NCBI GenBank assembly: GCA_964619785.1
Contig: CAZUGH010000007.1
Coordinates: forward strand, 1 to 48,138
Direction: 5' to 3'
From: CAZUGH01 sp964619785
GTDB taxonomy: Bacteria; Bacillota; Clostridia; Lachnospirales; Lachnospiraceae
DNA length: 48,138 bases
The position numbers were made by a program, and so were the translations under genes. Of this stretch, positions 1 to 9,387 are shown piece by piece (the stretch's first letter is position 1; each line of letters starts with the position of its first letter). A model generated the notes under the pieces. The model had not been told where the DNA came from, searched no databases, and saw only the letters and a list, made by a program, of their open reading frames with translations.

Positions 1-15
1 ATACGCGTATGACAT
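1..15 (-). CDS. 5' end of a gene running out of the window
   Basis: Only the first five codons (M-S-Y-A-Y) lie in the window, reading from 15 down to 1. The start is supported by a strong ribosome binding site (GGAAGGTGAT) a few bases upstream and by a good promoter at 39-66. Nothing can be said about the product. Confidence 0.6.
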
Positions 16-38
16 ATCAATCACCTTCCTTTATCTAT

Positions 39-66
39 ATTATACCACTTTTTTCGGTGATTTCAA
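39..66 (-). promoter_or_regulatory. Sigma-A-type promoter for the gene leaving the window
   Basis: On the minus strand the -35 is TTGAAA (66-61), followed by a 16-base spacer and a perfect -10 TATAAT (44-39). The start codon at 15 follows about 24 bases after the -10. The promoter separates the outgoing gene from the frame at 75-326. Confidence 0.75.
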
Positions 67-74
67 CACGATTT

Positions 75-326
75 CTAAAGATTAACAGTTTCTTCATAAT
101 CACTTTTTTCTGTGATTTCGTTGTAACATATCCCGCCGTTTTTCAATCTCATTTCTATGTCAAACATCTTTGTGTACTCGTCATATAACTGATTGAATTC
201 GTACATGCTTAATCTTCCTGCTTCTTTTTTGGTTTGACAATACTCCAAATTGGGAGCATCGTCAAACCATATTGCACGTAGCCTTCCCTTTGTCAACGCC
301 AACTCTTCCTTTAGGATATTGACCAT
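75..326 (-). CDS. Small protein of unknown function, possibly a 3' remnant
   Basis: The 83-residue frame has protein-like composition (rich in Glu, Lys, Tyr and Leu; no signal peptide or membrane segment). It starts 13 bases after the stop of the FN3 surface gene. The spacing between GAAGG and the ATG is only about two bases, too short for a good ribosome binding site. The reading frame stays coding-like for about six codons upstream of the ATG (N-K-H-L-K-D) before an in-frame TAG, so it may be the tail of a longer, truncated gene. I do not recognise the family. The promoter at 39-66 follows its stop codon. Confidence 0.4.
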   Translation of the reverse strand: MVNILKEELALTKGRLRAIWFDDAPNLEYCQTKKEAGRLSMYEFNQLYDEYTKMFDIEMRLKNGGICYNEITEKSDYEETVNL

Positions 327-339
327 GTCCTTCAGGTGC

Positions 340-2242
340 TTATTCGCCTAATTTCACAATCTTGCTGGCACAATCATGCTCCTCACATGTGGCCTTGCCA
401 GAGGCTGTACTGAAATCCATTCCCTGTGCGTCGACGAGCACTGTACTCTCGTCGGGGTATTTGTATTTGAGCGAGAAATGATACGGATTCGATAGGTTGG
501 TACTAAGAGAACCGGACACAATCCATACTCCCTCCCCAGGTGCTATCTCCTTCGTACTGCTATTGTAAAGACAAGGGAGACCCAGATCCTCTGTTGCAAC
601 GTCCTGTAAAAGTTCAGCGGCAACACAGGTAACCACACCTCCTTGCAAATCCATGATTCGGTTCATCACCACATCATTACACATATAGTATAAAAGTTCC
701 TTATCTTCCACGGACCATTTTGCCCAAAAGATTGGATTGGATTCTTTACTTGTGGTAGCGGAACCTGGATAGTGAGTTGTCTCGCAGATGTATCCTGCCA
801 TCGCCAATATTTTCTGCAGATTGGTCATATCTGGGGTCCAGATTTTTGCCTCTACCTGCCGTCTAACTTTCTTATACAATTCCCAGTCGTAGGAAGAATA
901 ATCGTCACCACTCGTTTCCCTTCCATTGGAGCCGATGTAGACATAGTCGATTATCTTACCGTCCTTCATCGCCATCAACTTGATAACACGCATCGCCGCC
1001 CCCGTGGTTATCGTTATCTTTTTGCCACTGGTCGCTAACACGTCCGTCGACTCTTCGGACCCGTCCCCCTTAAGAGGTTCCGTTACATATGCATCATATC
1101 CATAATAATATTTTTCAGAAATCATTGTAGCAGCCGAGGTAATCTCTACCTTTGGCTCCTCAGCCGTCTCGCCCATATCTGCAAACATATTCTGATATGC
1201 CGTAGGAGTCACATCTTCAACTTTAAATGTAATCTGGTTGTCAATCCATGATTCCGCAGCATCACAGTAAAAAATCATGGAGTAGGTGTTGGTTCCATCC
1301 TCATTTCTGCTCGCTTCCATATGACTTTTATACTCATAGTATGACACAAATCCAGTCGCATCAAATCCGTACGACAACGCATTTTCATTCACCACTCTGA
1401 GTTCACCCACGTAATATTTTATCGTTTGTTTGTGAGTGTCATTCCCTTGCGCCGACACATAGATACTTGTCCTGCCTGGTGCTAAAGCGGTTATGGTTCC
1501 GTCGGCATCGATTGTTGCAATGCCTTCATTTGACATGGTAAATTCCAATGCTGCGCTGGCACCCGTTACGTCGATTTTATTCGTCTCCCCCACATTTACA
1601 ATTTTATCGAAAAAGTCGAATGTAAGATATTGGTCTGCCTTCCTAATCTCAAATTGCGTTGTAATCGTTCCTGTGTATCTTCCAATTCCCGTGACTTTGA
1701 TGGTCGCACGTCCAATCGCAACATTGTTCTCGTAAGTCATCTTATAATCCCGCCCTGGACTCAAGAAAATATTGTCGCCATACACATTGGTCGTTGGTGT
1801 AATTGGACTGCCCGTGTAAGGATAAGAGGTGTAGCGCATATGTATCGACACACCAAGCTTGCTGATGTCCTTTTTTACACTGGTAGTGCCTTTTGAATCA
1901 GCAGAACTTTGCTGACTTGCAATCTGGATCTGAACACGTTTTACCTTACTCCATTTTCCAAACTGCTTTTTGGCGTTCTTGACTTTATAAGCACGGAGGC
2001 GAACATAATAAGTCCTCCCCTGAGTCAACTTACTTATGCTAGTTGTCGTCTTCTTGCCAGAAATGGTCTTGGTGATTCACCTTTGACTGTTTTTTCCATA
2101 TAACCTTTATGGTTCCCGTCTTAGTGTTGGCAACAGACTTCACCACGGCTTTAGCAGGTTTACTCGCTGCATCCGCCTGTTCCTGATGAATGCAACAGCT
2201 ACAGAGTAAAAGTGTTAAAATGATTATCATCTGTTTCTTCAT
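340..2242 (-). pseudogene. Broken secreted FN3 / Big_2 / transglutaminase-like surface protein
   Basis: The gene begins at 2242 with a good ribosome binding site (GGGAGG) and a lipoprotein-like or signal leader (MKKQMIIILTLLLCSCC), then the first half of a fibronectin type III domain (AKAVVKSVANTKTGTIKVIW). This frame ends at 2039. The second half of the same domain (TKTISGKKTTTSISKLTQGR-TYYVRLRAYK) continues in another frame to 340. About 16-18 residues of the central FN3 strands seem missing at the junction near 2050-2070, so a deletion with a net frameshift is likely. Downstream come a Lachnospiraceae-type YTG repeat (VTGIGRYTGT), a Big_2-like stretch (IATIDADGTITALAPG) and a C-terminal transglutaminase-like region. 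Its candidate triad, numbered in the frame read from 2028, is Cys468 (GGVVTCVAA), His517 (NPYHFSLKY) and Asp533 (VLVDAQG). The intact protein would be exported and might crosslink or cleave cell-surface material; that role is inferred. Confidence 0.7.
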
Positions 2243-2282
2243 GTTGTTCCTCCCAATTCCCGAAGGGTATATGTTTCATTCA

Positions 2283-3605
2283 TTACAAACTATCCAAATC
2301 AACCATGGTTACATTTTCCAGTCCTTCTGTCATCACAGAAAGCTGGTGAGTGAACCCTTCTTTTGAAAATAAGAAATAGTAATCTGCTTCCCATCCCGTC
2401 TGTTCCATGCATTGAATCAGATCGTCAAATTCGTCTTCTGTCATCGGGTCCTGACTCCATTTGCAATTACCGATTATTATCTGGCCTTCATCACTTCGTG
2501 CAATCAATGGAATAAAGCCCTCTTTTCCATAGAAACTTCCAACCGTTGTGTACTCCATCGGCAGCTTCTTGTATTGATTCATTAAATCCAAGAATTCGCG
2601 ACACACACGAACAAAACTGAGTCTCATATATTCATCGATTCCTGGGCTGATGTATTGGCCATAGAACTTTTCTGAGTCCATCCACTGCGCCGCTGATAGA
2701 TTCGGAAAGATGAATTTATACCAAAAATGTAAAAAAGAATCCGAGATGCCATAGAGCCCCTTTTGAATATTCTCGAGTTTCTCAACTTCAAAGGAAAATA
2801 TCTTATGTGCGACATCAAGTTGAATCAAGTTCTTAATATACACCGATATTTTGGCTCGGCTAAAACCTGTTCGCTGATACAGATAATTGAGCTTGTACTC
2901 ATCCTCCGCCAACACAGTCAATATGGTGTTATAGATCGATAATTCCCGCAAATCCAGTTTCAGAAACCTAGCTGCTTCTTGTGCAAGAATTCCATCTCCT
3001 GTAAGAAATAATTGCTTGATATTGCCCTGAATGGATTCCTTCAAATCCCAATGATTCAGATATGCCGGCACTCCGCCTAGCAGCCCATAGATTGCGATAC
3101 ACTCTTCTGTCGTGCAATCTGGGAAACGACTAACCATCTCAAGGAATGTAAATTCTTTTAACTTGACAAAATTAGTGATTCTCATGGCGAGAGTCCCCAT
3201 GGTCTTCACCATCTCATTTTCAACCCATTGAATGGAGGAACTACAGAGAATAAACATCACATGCTCGCGCAAAATATCCTCTGTGAAAAGTTTCGCCAAA
3301 TCAACGAAGAAATCCTTATATCCCTTATAAATCTGGTCAAATTCATCTATCAGGAAACACACCCTGCCATCGCTCGTCTGTGCCATCTCCCGAATCGTAT
3401 CAATCACTGGATCTAGATGAAGTTTCTGTTCTTCCCTCGCATATTCTCTGCCCATATAATACACATGAGTTTTGTCCTTCACAAACTCACGCAATAGTGT
3501 CGTCTTACCGATACCATAGCGCCCATATAATATTACCAAAGGAGGTTTGCTTCCTTGATATGCTTCATTCAGAATTGTTAATTCACGTTTTCTGCCAACA
3601 AACAC
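2283..3605 (-). CDS. AAA-type ATPase of the COG1672/DUF234 family
   Basis: The 440-residue protein has an N-terminal FVGRKREL box, a Walker A motif GRYGIGKTT (residues 28-36), a Walker B motif VCFLIDEFD (82-90) and a helix-turn-helix-like middle (LNYLYQRTGFSRAKISVYIK). Its C-terminal part looks like DUF234, which resembles a nuclease fold. Such ATPases are common, often in several copies, in gut Clostridia and archaea, and their role is unknown. The start is GTG at 3605 with an AAAGG ribosome binding site about ten bases upstream. It begins 17 bases after the argS stop codon, so it is probably cotranscribed with argS. Confidence 0.85.
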   Translation of the reverse strand: MFVGRKRELTILNEAYQGSKPPLVILYGRYGIGKTTLLREFVKDKTHVYYMGREYAREEQKLHLDPVIDTIREMAQTSDGRVCFLIDEFDQIYKGYKDFFVDLAKLFTEDILREHVMFILCSSSIQWVENEMVKTMGTLAMRITNFVKLKEFTFLEMVSRFPDCTTEECIAIYGLLGGVPAYLNHWDLKESIQGNIKQLFLTGDGILAQEAARFLKLDLRELSIYNTILTVLAEDEYKLNYLYQRTGFSRAKISVYIKNLIQLDVAHKIFSFEVEKLENIQKGLYGISDSFLHFWYKFIFPNLSAAQWMDSEKFYGQYISPGIDEYMRLSFVRVCREFLDLMNQYKKLPMEYTTVGSFYGKEGFIPLIARSDEGQIIIGNCKWSQDPMTEDEFDDLIQCMEQTGWEADYYFLFSKEGFTHQLSVMTEGLENVTMVDLDSL

Positions 3606-3622
3606 TGGCCCACAACCTTTCT

Positions 3623-5389
3623 CTACATCTTGTCTGGTGCTTCAAATCCAAGTAAATCGATACAGGTTTCCATCACACTCTTGACTAAATCAAGAAGTGC
3701 TAGATAAGAAGCCTTTCTTGCTTCATCTTTCTCACCTAAGATTGTATTCTCATGATAAAAACGGTTAAATGCTTCTGCTAACTCATAGATAAACTGACAA
3801 ACCTTATGTGGTGCCTTATCTGTGTATGCTGCCTCTATCATCTCGCCAAACTTCATCAAGGTAAGGTATAATGTAGTCTCACTCTCGCTAACAGGTGCAA
3901 GTAGTTTCGCCTGTTCGTCTATCTTGCCGCCCTCTTTCTCATACTTTGCAAGAAGAGACTTGATACGAACAATTGTATATAATAGATATGGTCCGGTATT
4001 TCCTTCAAATGACGCAAATCTCTCGAGGTCGAAAATGTAATCTTTTGATGCCTGGTTAGATAAATCGCCATACTTAATCGCTGCCAAACCAACCTGTTCA
4101 GCAATCTTTCTAGCTTCTTCCTCTGTGAAGTCACGACCAGTCATTTTACTATAAACCTCATCATTTACCTGATTTCTCAGAGCTTCTAATCTGAGAAGTC
4201 CACCATCTCTTGTCTTAAATGGCTTACCATCTTTACCATTCATCGTACCGAATCCAACAAAAGAAAGTTCAACATCATCACCAATCAGTTTTGCCTTCTT
4301 AACTGTACGGAATACCTGCGTAAAATGGAGTTCTTGACGTTTATCAACGACATAAATAATGGCGTCTGGATCAAAAAGCTTCTTTCGCTCAACAATTGTT
4401 GCCAAATCTGTTGTCGCATATAGTGTAGCTCCATTCGACTTAACAACGATACATGGAGGTAGTTCCTTCTTATCCGTAGGCTCCGTAACATCGACGACTA
4501 ACGCACCTTCGCTCATATGTGCATAATGATTATCCTTTAAATAGGCAACCATATCCGGTATATATTCTTCAACATCACTTTCTTTTTTCCATAAATCAAA
4601 CTCAACATCGAGCTTCTCATAGTTCTTCTTCAAATCCGCAATTGAAACTGTTAAAATATGATTCCATAGAGCACGACATGCCTTGTCTCCATCTTGTAAC
4701 TTAGCAGTCGCTGCTTGTGCCTCTGCCATGTAATCTGGATGTTCCTTAGAATATCCACTCGCATAAGGATAAATCTCCTCTAAATCTGTCACCGTAAATG
4801 GTGGCTCAGTTGGATACTCCCCTTCAAAACTTTCATCAAAATAAGGAAGTTCTGGATGTCTGTGCTTCAGTTCTGTGATAATCAGACCAATCTGAAGACC
4901 CCAGTCACCTAAATGAACATCACCAATAACCTTATGTCCCGTATATCTTGCAATTCGTTTAATGCTCTCTCCGATAATTGCTGGACGCAAGTGTCCAACA
5001 TGAAGTGCTTTGGCAACATTCGGTCCACCATAATCAATGACAATGGTCTTCACCTTCTCTGGTGGATTCAGGCCAAACTTCTCTTCTGTTCTCATTAAAT
5101 TCGCCTGAGAAACCAGCAAATCACCACTAACTACAATATTAATAAAGCCAGGCATCACTGCCTCAACTTTACCAAAAGCGTCATCTTGAGCTAATTTCTC
5201 GACAACCTGATTTGCAATCTCAATCGGTGCCTTCTTATATGCCTTCGCTGCAGCCATCGCACCATTACACTGATACTGGCATAGATCCGGTCGATTTGAA
5301 ACCGATACCATCGCAAACTTTTCATCATAACCACATTCGGTAAAGGCTACTACAATTTTTTCTTTTAAAATATCAATTACACTTTTCAT
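3623..5389 (-). CDS. argS: Arginyl-tRNA synthetase
   Basis: This class I synthetase charges tRNA-Arg in the cytoplasm. The HIGH motif is seen as HVGH in ALHVGHLRPAIIGESIKR, after YGGPNVAK. The N-terminal Add-1 region carries the typical FAMVSVSNRPDLCQYQCNGA segment, and the C-terminal DALR anticodon-binding domain ends in LLGFEAPDKM. The start at 5389 (MKSVIDILKEK) has GGAGG five bases upstream. An ATG frame extends further up to 5485 but would cross the promoter, so it was not used. At 588 residues the length is normal for the family. Confidence 0.96.
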   Translation of the reverse strand: MKSVIDILKEKIVVAFTECGYDEKFAMVSVSNRPDLCQYQCNGAMAAAKAYKKAPIEIANQVVEKLAQDDAFGKVEAVMPGFINIVVSGDLLVSQANLMRTEEKFGLNPPEKVKTIVIDYGGPNVAKALHVGHLRPAIIGESIKRIARYTGHKVIGDVHLGDWGLQIGLIITELKHRHPELPYFDESFEGEYPTEPPFTVTDLEEIYPYASGYSKEHPDYMAEAQAATAKLQDGDKACRALWNHILTVSIADLKKNYEKLDVEFDLWKKESDVEEYIPDMVAYLKDNHYAHMSEGALVVDVTEPTDKKELPPCIVVKSNGATLYATTDLATIVERKKLFDPDAIIYVVDKRQELHFTQVFRTVKKAKLIGDDVELSFVGFGTMNGKDGKPFKTRDGGLLRLEALRNQVNDEVYSKMTGRDFTEEEARKIAEQVGLAAIKYGDLSNQASKDYIFDLERFASFEGNTGPYLLYTIVRIKSLLAKYEKEGGKIDEQAKLLAPVSESETTLYLTLMKFGEMIEAAYTDKAPHKVCQFIYELAEAFNRFYHENTILGEKDEARKASYLALLDLVKSVMETCIDLLGFEAPDKM

Positions 5390-5432
5390 ATTTTCCTCCA
5401 TGCCGGTACTTTTATTGTAAACTGTACCATTT

Positions 5433-5461
5433 ATTCTATATGTTAAATCTAGATTTGTCAA
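5433..5461 (-). promoter_or_regulatory. Promoter of argS
   Basis: On the minus strand the -35 TTGACA (5461-5456) is separated by exactly 17 bases from the -10 TAGAAT (5438-5433). It lies 44 bases upstream of the chosen argS start and just downstream of the aroA stop. argS therefore need not depend on the upstream transketolase/aroA transcript. Confidence 0.8.
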
Positions 5462-5484
5462 CAATGTATTCCACCATCTACGCA

Positions 5485-6744
5485 CTAGATAACAGAATCT
5501 AACACCTGAAAGAACTCTTCAAATGTCTTGGAACAACACTCCGGATTCAGGATTTCAACTCCCTGAACCTGCGTTGCCAAGATGCCAAATGCCATTGCCA
5601 TACGATGGTCCTCATATGTATGAATCCTGGCTGCTTTCATCTGACCTGGTTCGATGATGAGTCCATCTTGTTCTTCTATGCACTGAATTCCTAAGCGCTT
5701 CAATTCCGTTGCGGTTCCATGTAGGCGATCTGATTCCTGTCTCCGAATGTGTTCCACATTGCGAATTATCGTTCTGCCTTCAGCAAATGGTGCGATGGCG
5801 GCCAGCGTCATCGTTTGATCTGAAAAATCGCTCATATCAACGTCCACACCAACAAGCTTTCCTCGTTCTGGTCCAGTCACACGAATTCCTTCTTCTCGTT
5901 CTGTAATCTGACATCCCATTTTCTCTAATACCGCCAAGAACTTGATATCCCCTTGCATACTGTCATATCTTACATGCTTCACTGTAGCAGTGCGTCCGCT
6001 GATTGCTGCTAGCCCATAGAAATAACATGCCGCCGATACATCAGGCTCAATCTGATATTCCTGAGCCTGATAAGTTGATTTTTCAGCTATTTCATAGGTT
6101 GTATCGTCTAATTCGCGTACTATCACACCAAACTCTTTCATCATTTTCTCTGTGATTGCAACATAGGATTTTGCATTTCGCTTCCCACATAAACGAATCT
6201 GAAGTCCTTCTGGGCAAAGCACACCAGCCATCAATAAGGCACTTAAGAATTGACTACTTTCATCTATATTTAGTGAAACTTGGTGGGTCTTCTGTTTCTC
6301 CCAGCCACATATATTAAATGGAAAAGCATAGGGCTCTTCCTTGTATTCAAATGTAACACCCAATTCCTCAAGGGCAAGTAAAAGTGGTTTCATCGGTCGC
6401 TTCTTCATCTGCTCAGAAGATGTCACTTCATATCTTACTCCAGAGAGAGCTAACATCGCCGTGATAAAACGAGCGGCTGTGCCCGCACTACCCACATATA
6501 CTTTTCGTTCTCCTGTCATAAGGTACTTTCTGCCACCAGTAATCGTAATGGAATGATTAATTTCATTTATTTCTACGGGGTATCCAATCTCACGTAACGC
6601 CCCCACAAACACCCTTGAATCATCACTAAATAGTGCTCCATAAAGAGTTGTCGTTCCTTCTGACAAGGCCGCTAACAGTAATGCCCGATTTGTTATACTC
6701 TTCGACCCTGGAACCGTGACAGTAAATTCCTTTTCTTCGCTCAT
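5485..6744 (-). CDS. aroA: 3-phosphoshikimate 1-carboxyvinyltransferase (EPSP synthase)
   Basis: It transfers enolpyruvate from PEP to shikimate 3-phosphate in the chorismate pathway. Signatures seen include the N-terminal PGSKSITNRALLLAAL, the GSAGTAARFITAML loop, SDQTMTLAAIA, the RRQESDRL segment and the C-terminal EDHRMAMAFGI. The start at 6744 (MSEEKEF) follows a GAGAGGGA ribosome binding site; an extension to 6798 would run through the hairpin at 6767-6795. At 419 residues the length is usual. It lies just downstream of transketolase, which makes the erythrose 4-phosphate needed for the pathway. Confidence 0.96.
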   Translation of the reverse strand: MSEEKEFTVTVPGSKSITNRALLLAALSEGTTTLYGALFSDDSRVFVGALREIGYPVEINEINHSITITGGRKYLMTGERKVYVGSAGTAARFITAMLALSGVRYEVTSSEQMKKRPMKPLLLALEELGVTFEYKEEPYAFPFNICGWEKQKTHQVSLNIDESSQFLSALLMAGVLCPEGLQIRLCGKRNAKSYVAITEKMMKEFGVIVRELDDTTYEIAEKSTYQAQEYQIEPDVSAACYFYGLAAISGRTATVKHVRYDSMQGDIKFLAVLEKMGCQITEREEGIRVTGPERGKLVGVDVDMSDFSDQTMTLAAIAPFAEGRTIIRNVEHIRRQESDRLHGTATELKRLGIQCIEEQDGLIIEPGQMKAARIHTYEDHRMAMAFGILATQVQGVEILNPECCSKTFEEFFQVLDSVI

Positions 6745-6766
6745 CCTATCCCTCTCTTTACATAAA

Positions 6767-6795
6767 CAGGGACCATGGGTATTCCATGGTCCCTG
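6767..6795 (-). terminator. Perfect 12-bp hairpin between transketolase and aroA
   Basis: Bases 6767-6778 and 6784-6795 form a 12-bp perfect stem (arm CAGGGACCATGG) with a five-base loop. Reading on the minus strand it is followed only by TTTATG, so the U-tract is weak. It may be an attenuating or RNA-processing hairpin rather than a full terminator, tuning aroA relative to the transketolase genes. Confidence 0.6.
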
Positions 6796-6814
6796 CAAAT
6801 ATTGTTATAATGAA

Positions 6815-7762
6815 TTAACAGAAAGCTTTTACTTTCTTGTAGATACTATCTGCATCCAAACCATACTTTTTAACAAGTTCAACTGCTGGTCCAGATTCGC
6901 CGAATGTGTCATTGATACCAATCTTCATTACCTTAGTAGGATAATTCTCAGATAATGTATCACATACTGCGCTTCCCAAACCACCAATAACAGAATGCTC
7001 TTCAACAGTAACCATCTTACCAGTCTCTTTGGCTGCTGCTAAAATCAGTTCCTCATCAAGTGGCTTAATTGTATGAATATTGATTACTTTCGCATCAATG
7101 CCATCTGCTGCAAGCTTATCAGCTGCGATTAAGCACTCAGATACAGGAAGTCCGGTACACACAATCGTAACGTCCTTACCTTCACGAAGAACAACGCCCT
7201 TACCAAGTTCAAACTTATAATCAGCTCCATCATTGATAACAGGTACTGCTAAACGTCCAAAACGAATGTAAACAGGTCCCTGATGATCAAGTGCTGCTTT
7301 CACTGCTGCTCTTGCTTCAATATCATCTGAAGGATTCATAACAACCATACCAGGAATTGTTCTCATCAAAGCTAAGTCTTCACAGCACTGATGTGTTGCT
7401 CCATCTTCTCCAACAGAGATACCTGCATGAGTTGCACCAATCTTAACATTTAATTTTGGATATCCAATTGAGTTACGAACCTGCTCAAATGCACGTCCAG
7501 CTGCAAACATAGCAAATGAACTTGCGAATGGAATCTTGCCAGTTGTTGCAAGTCCAGCAGCGATACCCATCATATTACATTCTGCGATACCACAATCGAT
7601 ATGTCTCTCTGGAAATGCTTTCTTGAAAACACCAGTCTTAGTAGCTGCTGCTAAATCTGCATCTAAAACAACTAAGTTCTCATATTCTTTGCCGAATTCA
7701 GCAAGTGCATTACCATAACTTTCTCTTGTAGCTATCTTCTTAGCATTGCTAAAATCTGTCAT
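6815..7762 (-). CDS. Transketolase, C-terminal (Pyr and C) subunit
   Basis: This 315-residue protein is the second half of a split transketolase. It holds the pyrimidine-binding domain (LVVLDADLAAATKT, AECNMMGIAAGLA, HAGISVGEDGATHQ) and the C-terminal transketolase domain (TVEEHSVIGGLGSAV). Together with the gene at 7759-8586 it moves two-carbon units between sugar phosphates in the non-oxidative pentose phosphate pathway. Its ATG overlaps the stop of the N-terminal subunit gene by four bases (ATGA), which suggests translational coupling. Split transketolases are usual in Clostridia. Confidence 0.95.
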   Translation of the reverse strand: MTDFSNAKKIATRESYGNALAEFGKEYENLVVLDADLAAATKTGVFKKAFPERHIDCGIAECNMMGIAAGLATTGKIPFASSFAMFAAGRAFEQVRNSIGYPKLNVKIGATHAGISVGEDGATHQCCEDLALMRTIPGMVVMNPSDDIEARAAVKAALDHQGPVYIRFGRLAVPVINDGADYKFELGKGVVLREGKDVTIVCTGLPVSECLIAADKLAADGIDAKVINIHTIKPLDEELILAAAKETGKMVTVEEHSVIGGLGSAVCDTLSENYPTKVMKIGINDTFGESGPAVELVKKYGLDADSIYKKVKAFC

Positions 7763-8586
7763 AGTGATTCACCTACTTTCTCCAAATCTGCCATAGCCTG
7801 TGCGTACTGCTCATCATTCGGAGCTGTACCATGCCAGGATACCTGGTTCTCCATAAAGGATACTCCTTTACCTTTAACGCTCTTAGCGATAATGGCTGTA
7901 GGCATTCCTTTGCATGCTTTCGCTGCATCAAAAGCAGCTTTCAAGCTATCAAAATCATGTGCATCTGCTTCTACAACATTGAAGTTAAATGCTTTGAATT
8001 TGTCTGTAATCGGATATGGTGAATTCACCTCGTCGATTGGCCCATCAATCTGAAGACCATTGTTATCCACGATAACAACAAGGTTGTCTAACTTACGAGC
8101 GCCTGCAAACATAGCGGCCTCCCATACTTGACCTTCCTGAATCTCGCCATCACCTAATAACGTGTAAACACGATAAGAATCATTGCTCAGTTTAGCTGAA
8201 AGTGCCATGCCAACTGCAGCAGAAATTCCCTGGCCAAGCGAACCACTTGACATGTCTACACCTGGGATGTGCTTCATATCAGGATGTCCCTGAAGATAAG
8301 AACCTACATGGCGAAGTGTCTCAAGATCCTTCACTGGGAAGAAACCTCTCTGTGCCAATGTAGAATAATAACCTGGTGCTACATGACCTTTTGATAATAC
8401 AAAACGGTCACGATCAGCTTTCTTAGGATCCTTAGGATCCACGTTCATCTCTTCAAAATAAAGATATGTGAAAATATCAGCTGCAGAAAGTGATCCGCCT
8501 GGATGTCCAGACTTTGCACTATGTACAGCAGTCACAATACCTTTACGAACTTCATTTGCATTCTTTTTAAGTTCTAAAGTATTCAT
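7759..8586 (-). CDS. Transketolase, N-terminal (thiamine pyrophosphate-binding) subunit
   Basis: The 275-residue protein carries the thiamine diphosphate-binding half of transketolase: GHPGGSLSAADI near the N-terminus, SKGHVAPGYY, SGSLGQGISAAVGMAL and the TPP motif beginning GDGEIQEGQVWEA and ending near DNNGLQIDG. It needs the partner subunit encoded directly downstream. The start at 8586 has an AAGGGG ribosome binding site. It sits 33 bases after the transaldolase stop, so the three pentose phosphate genes look like one operon. Confidence 0.95.
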   Translation of the reverse strand: MNTLELKKNANEVRKGIVTAVHSAKSGHPGGSLSAADIFTYLYFEEMNVDPKDPKKADRDRFVLSKGHVAPGYYSTLAQRGFFPVKDLETLRHVGSYLQGHPDMKHIPGVDMSSGSLGQGISAAVGMALSAKLSNDSYRVYTLLGDGEIQEGQVWEAAMFAGARKLDNLVVIVDNNGLQIDGPIDEVNSPYPITDKFKAFNFNVVEADAHDFDSLKAAFDAAKACKGMPTAIIAKSVKGKGVSFMENQVSWHGTAPNDEQYAQAMADLEKVGESL

Positions 8587-8619
8587 GTCTTAACCCCTTC
8601 ACTATAATTTTTAACTGAA

Positions 8620-9273
8620 TTATTCTCCAAATACAGCTCTGTAATCAGCCTGGAACTTAGCAATACCCTGATCTGTCAATGGGTGCTTTGTCATCTGCTC
8701 AATAACACTATATGGTACTGTTGCGATGTCTGCTCCAGCAAGAGCACAATCTGTAACATGAATTGGATTACGTACGCTAGCAGCGATAATCTCAGTATCT
8801 AAATCATAGTTAGCAAAAATATCAGCGATATCCTGAATCAAAGTAATACCTGGCTGTGAGATATCATCTAAACGGCCTAAGAATGGAGATACAAAAGATG
8901 CTCCAGCTCGAGCTGCTAAAATTGCCTGATTTGCACTAAAAATCAATGTTACATTTACTTTAATCCCTTCAGAAGCAAGAACCTTAGTTGCCTTCAATCC
9001 TTCTACTGTCATAGGAATCTTAACTACCATGTTAGGATGAATCTTAGCAATCTCTCTACCTTCTGCAATCATGCCCTCAGCATCTACAGTTGTTGCCTTA
9101 ACTTCACCACTGATTGGTCCATCTACGATAGAAGCAATCTCTTTGATTACTTGATTAAAATCACGTCCCTCTTTTGCGATCAGGGATGGATTCGTAGTAA
9201 CTCCACAGATTACACCCATGTCATTAGCCTTTTTAATATCTTCTACATTGGCTGTGTCAATAAAAAACTTCAT
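8620..9273 (-). CDS. tal: TalC-type transaldolase (small subfamily)
   Basis: The 217-residue size and the sequence MKFFIDTANVEDIKKA, GVTTNPSLIAKEG, MVVKIPMT (with the Schiff-base Lys), VNVTLIFSANQA and ATVPYSVIEQM place it in the TalC/fructose-6-phosphate aldolase family; in Firmicutes such proteins are transaldolases. The ribosome binding site AGGAGGG lies just before the ATG. It is the first gene of the tal-transketolase operon and has its own promoter. Whether it prefers transaldolase or aldolase chemistry cannot be read reliably by eye. Confidence 0.93.
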   Translation of the reverse strand: MKFFIDTANVEDIKKANDMGVICGVTTNPSLIAKEGRDFNQVIKEIASIVDGPISGEVKATTVDAEGMIAEGREIAKIHPNMVVKIPMTVEGLKATKVLASEGIKVNVTLIFSANQAILAARAGASFVSPFLGRLDDISQPGITLIQDIADIFANYDLDTEIIAASVRNPIHVTDCALAGADIATVPYSVIEQMTKHPLTDQGIAKFQADYRAVFGE

Positions 9274-9314
9274 GTTAATACCCTCCTGTTAATATATTTT
9301 TTCAACATGGTTCT

Positions 9315-9344
9315 ATTATACAACTTATCATGGTATAATCTCAA
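9315..9344 (-). promoter_or_regulatory. Promoter of the tal-transketolase operon
   Basis: On the minus strand the -35 TTGAGA (9344-9339) is followed by an 18-base spacer and a perfect -10 TATAAT (9320-9315), about 42 bases before the tal start codon. Confidence 0.75.
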
Positions 9345-9387
9345 CCATTTTTTTAACTTATCTACCTTTTTTACGAAAATTTTTCGT

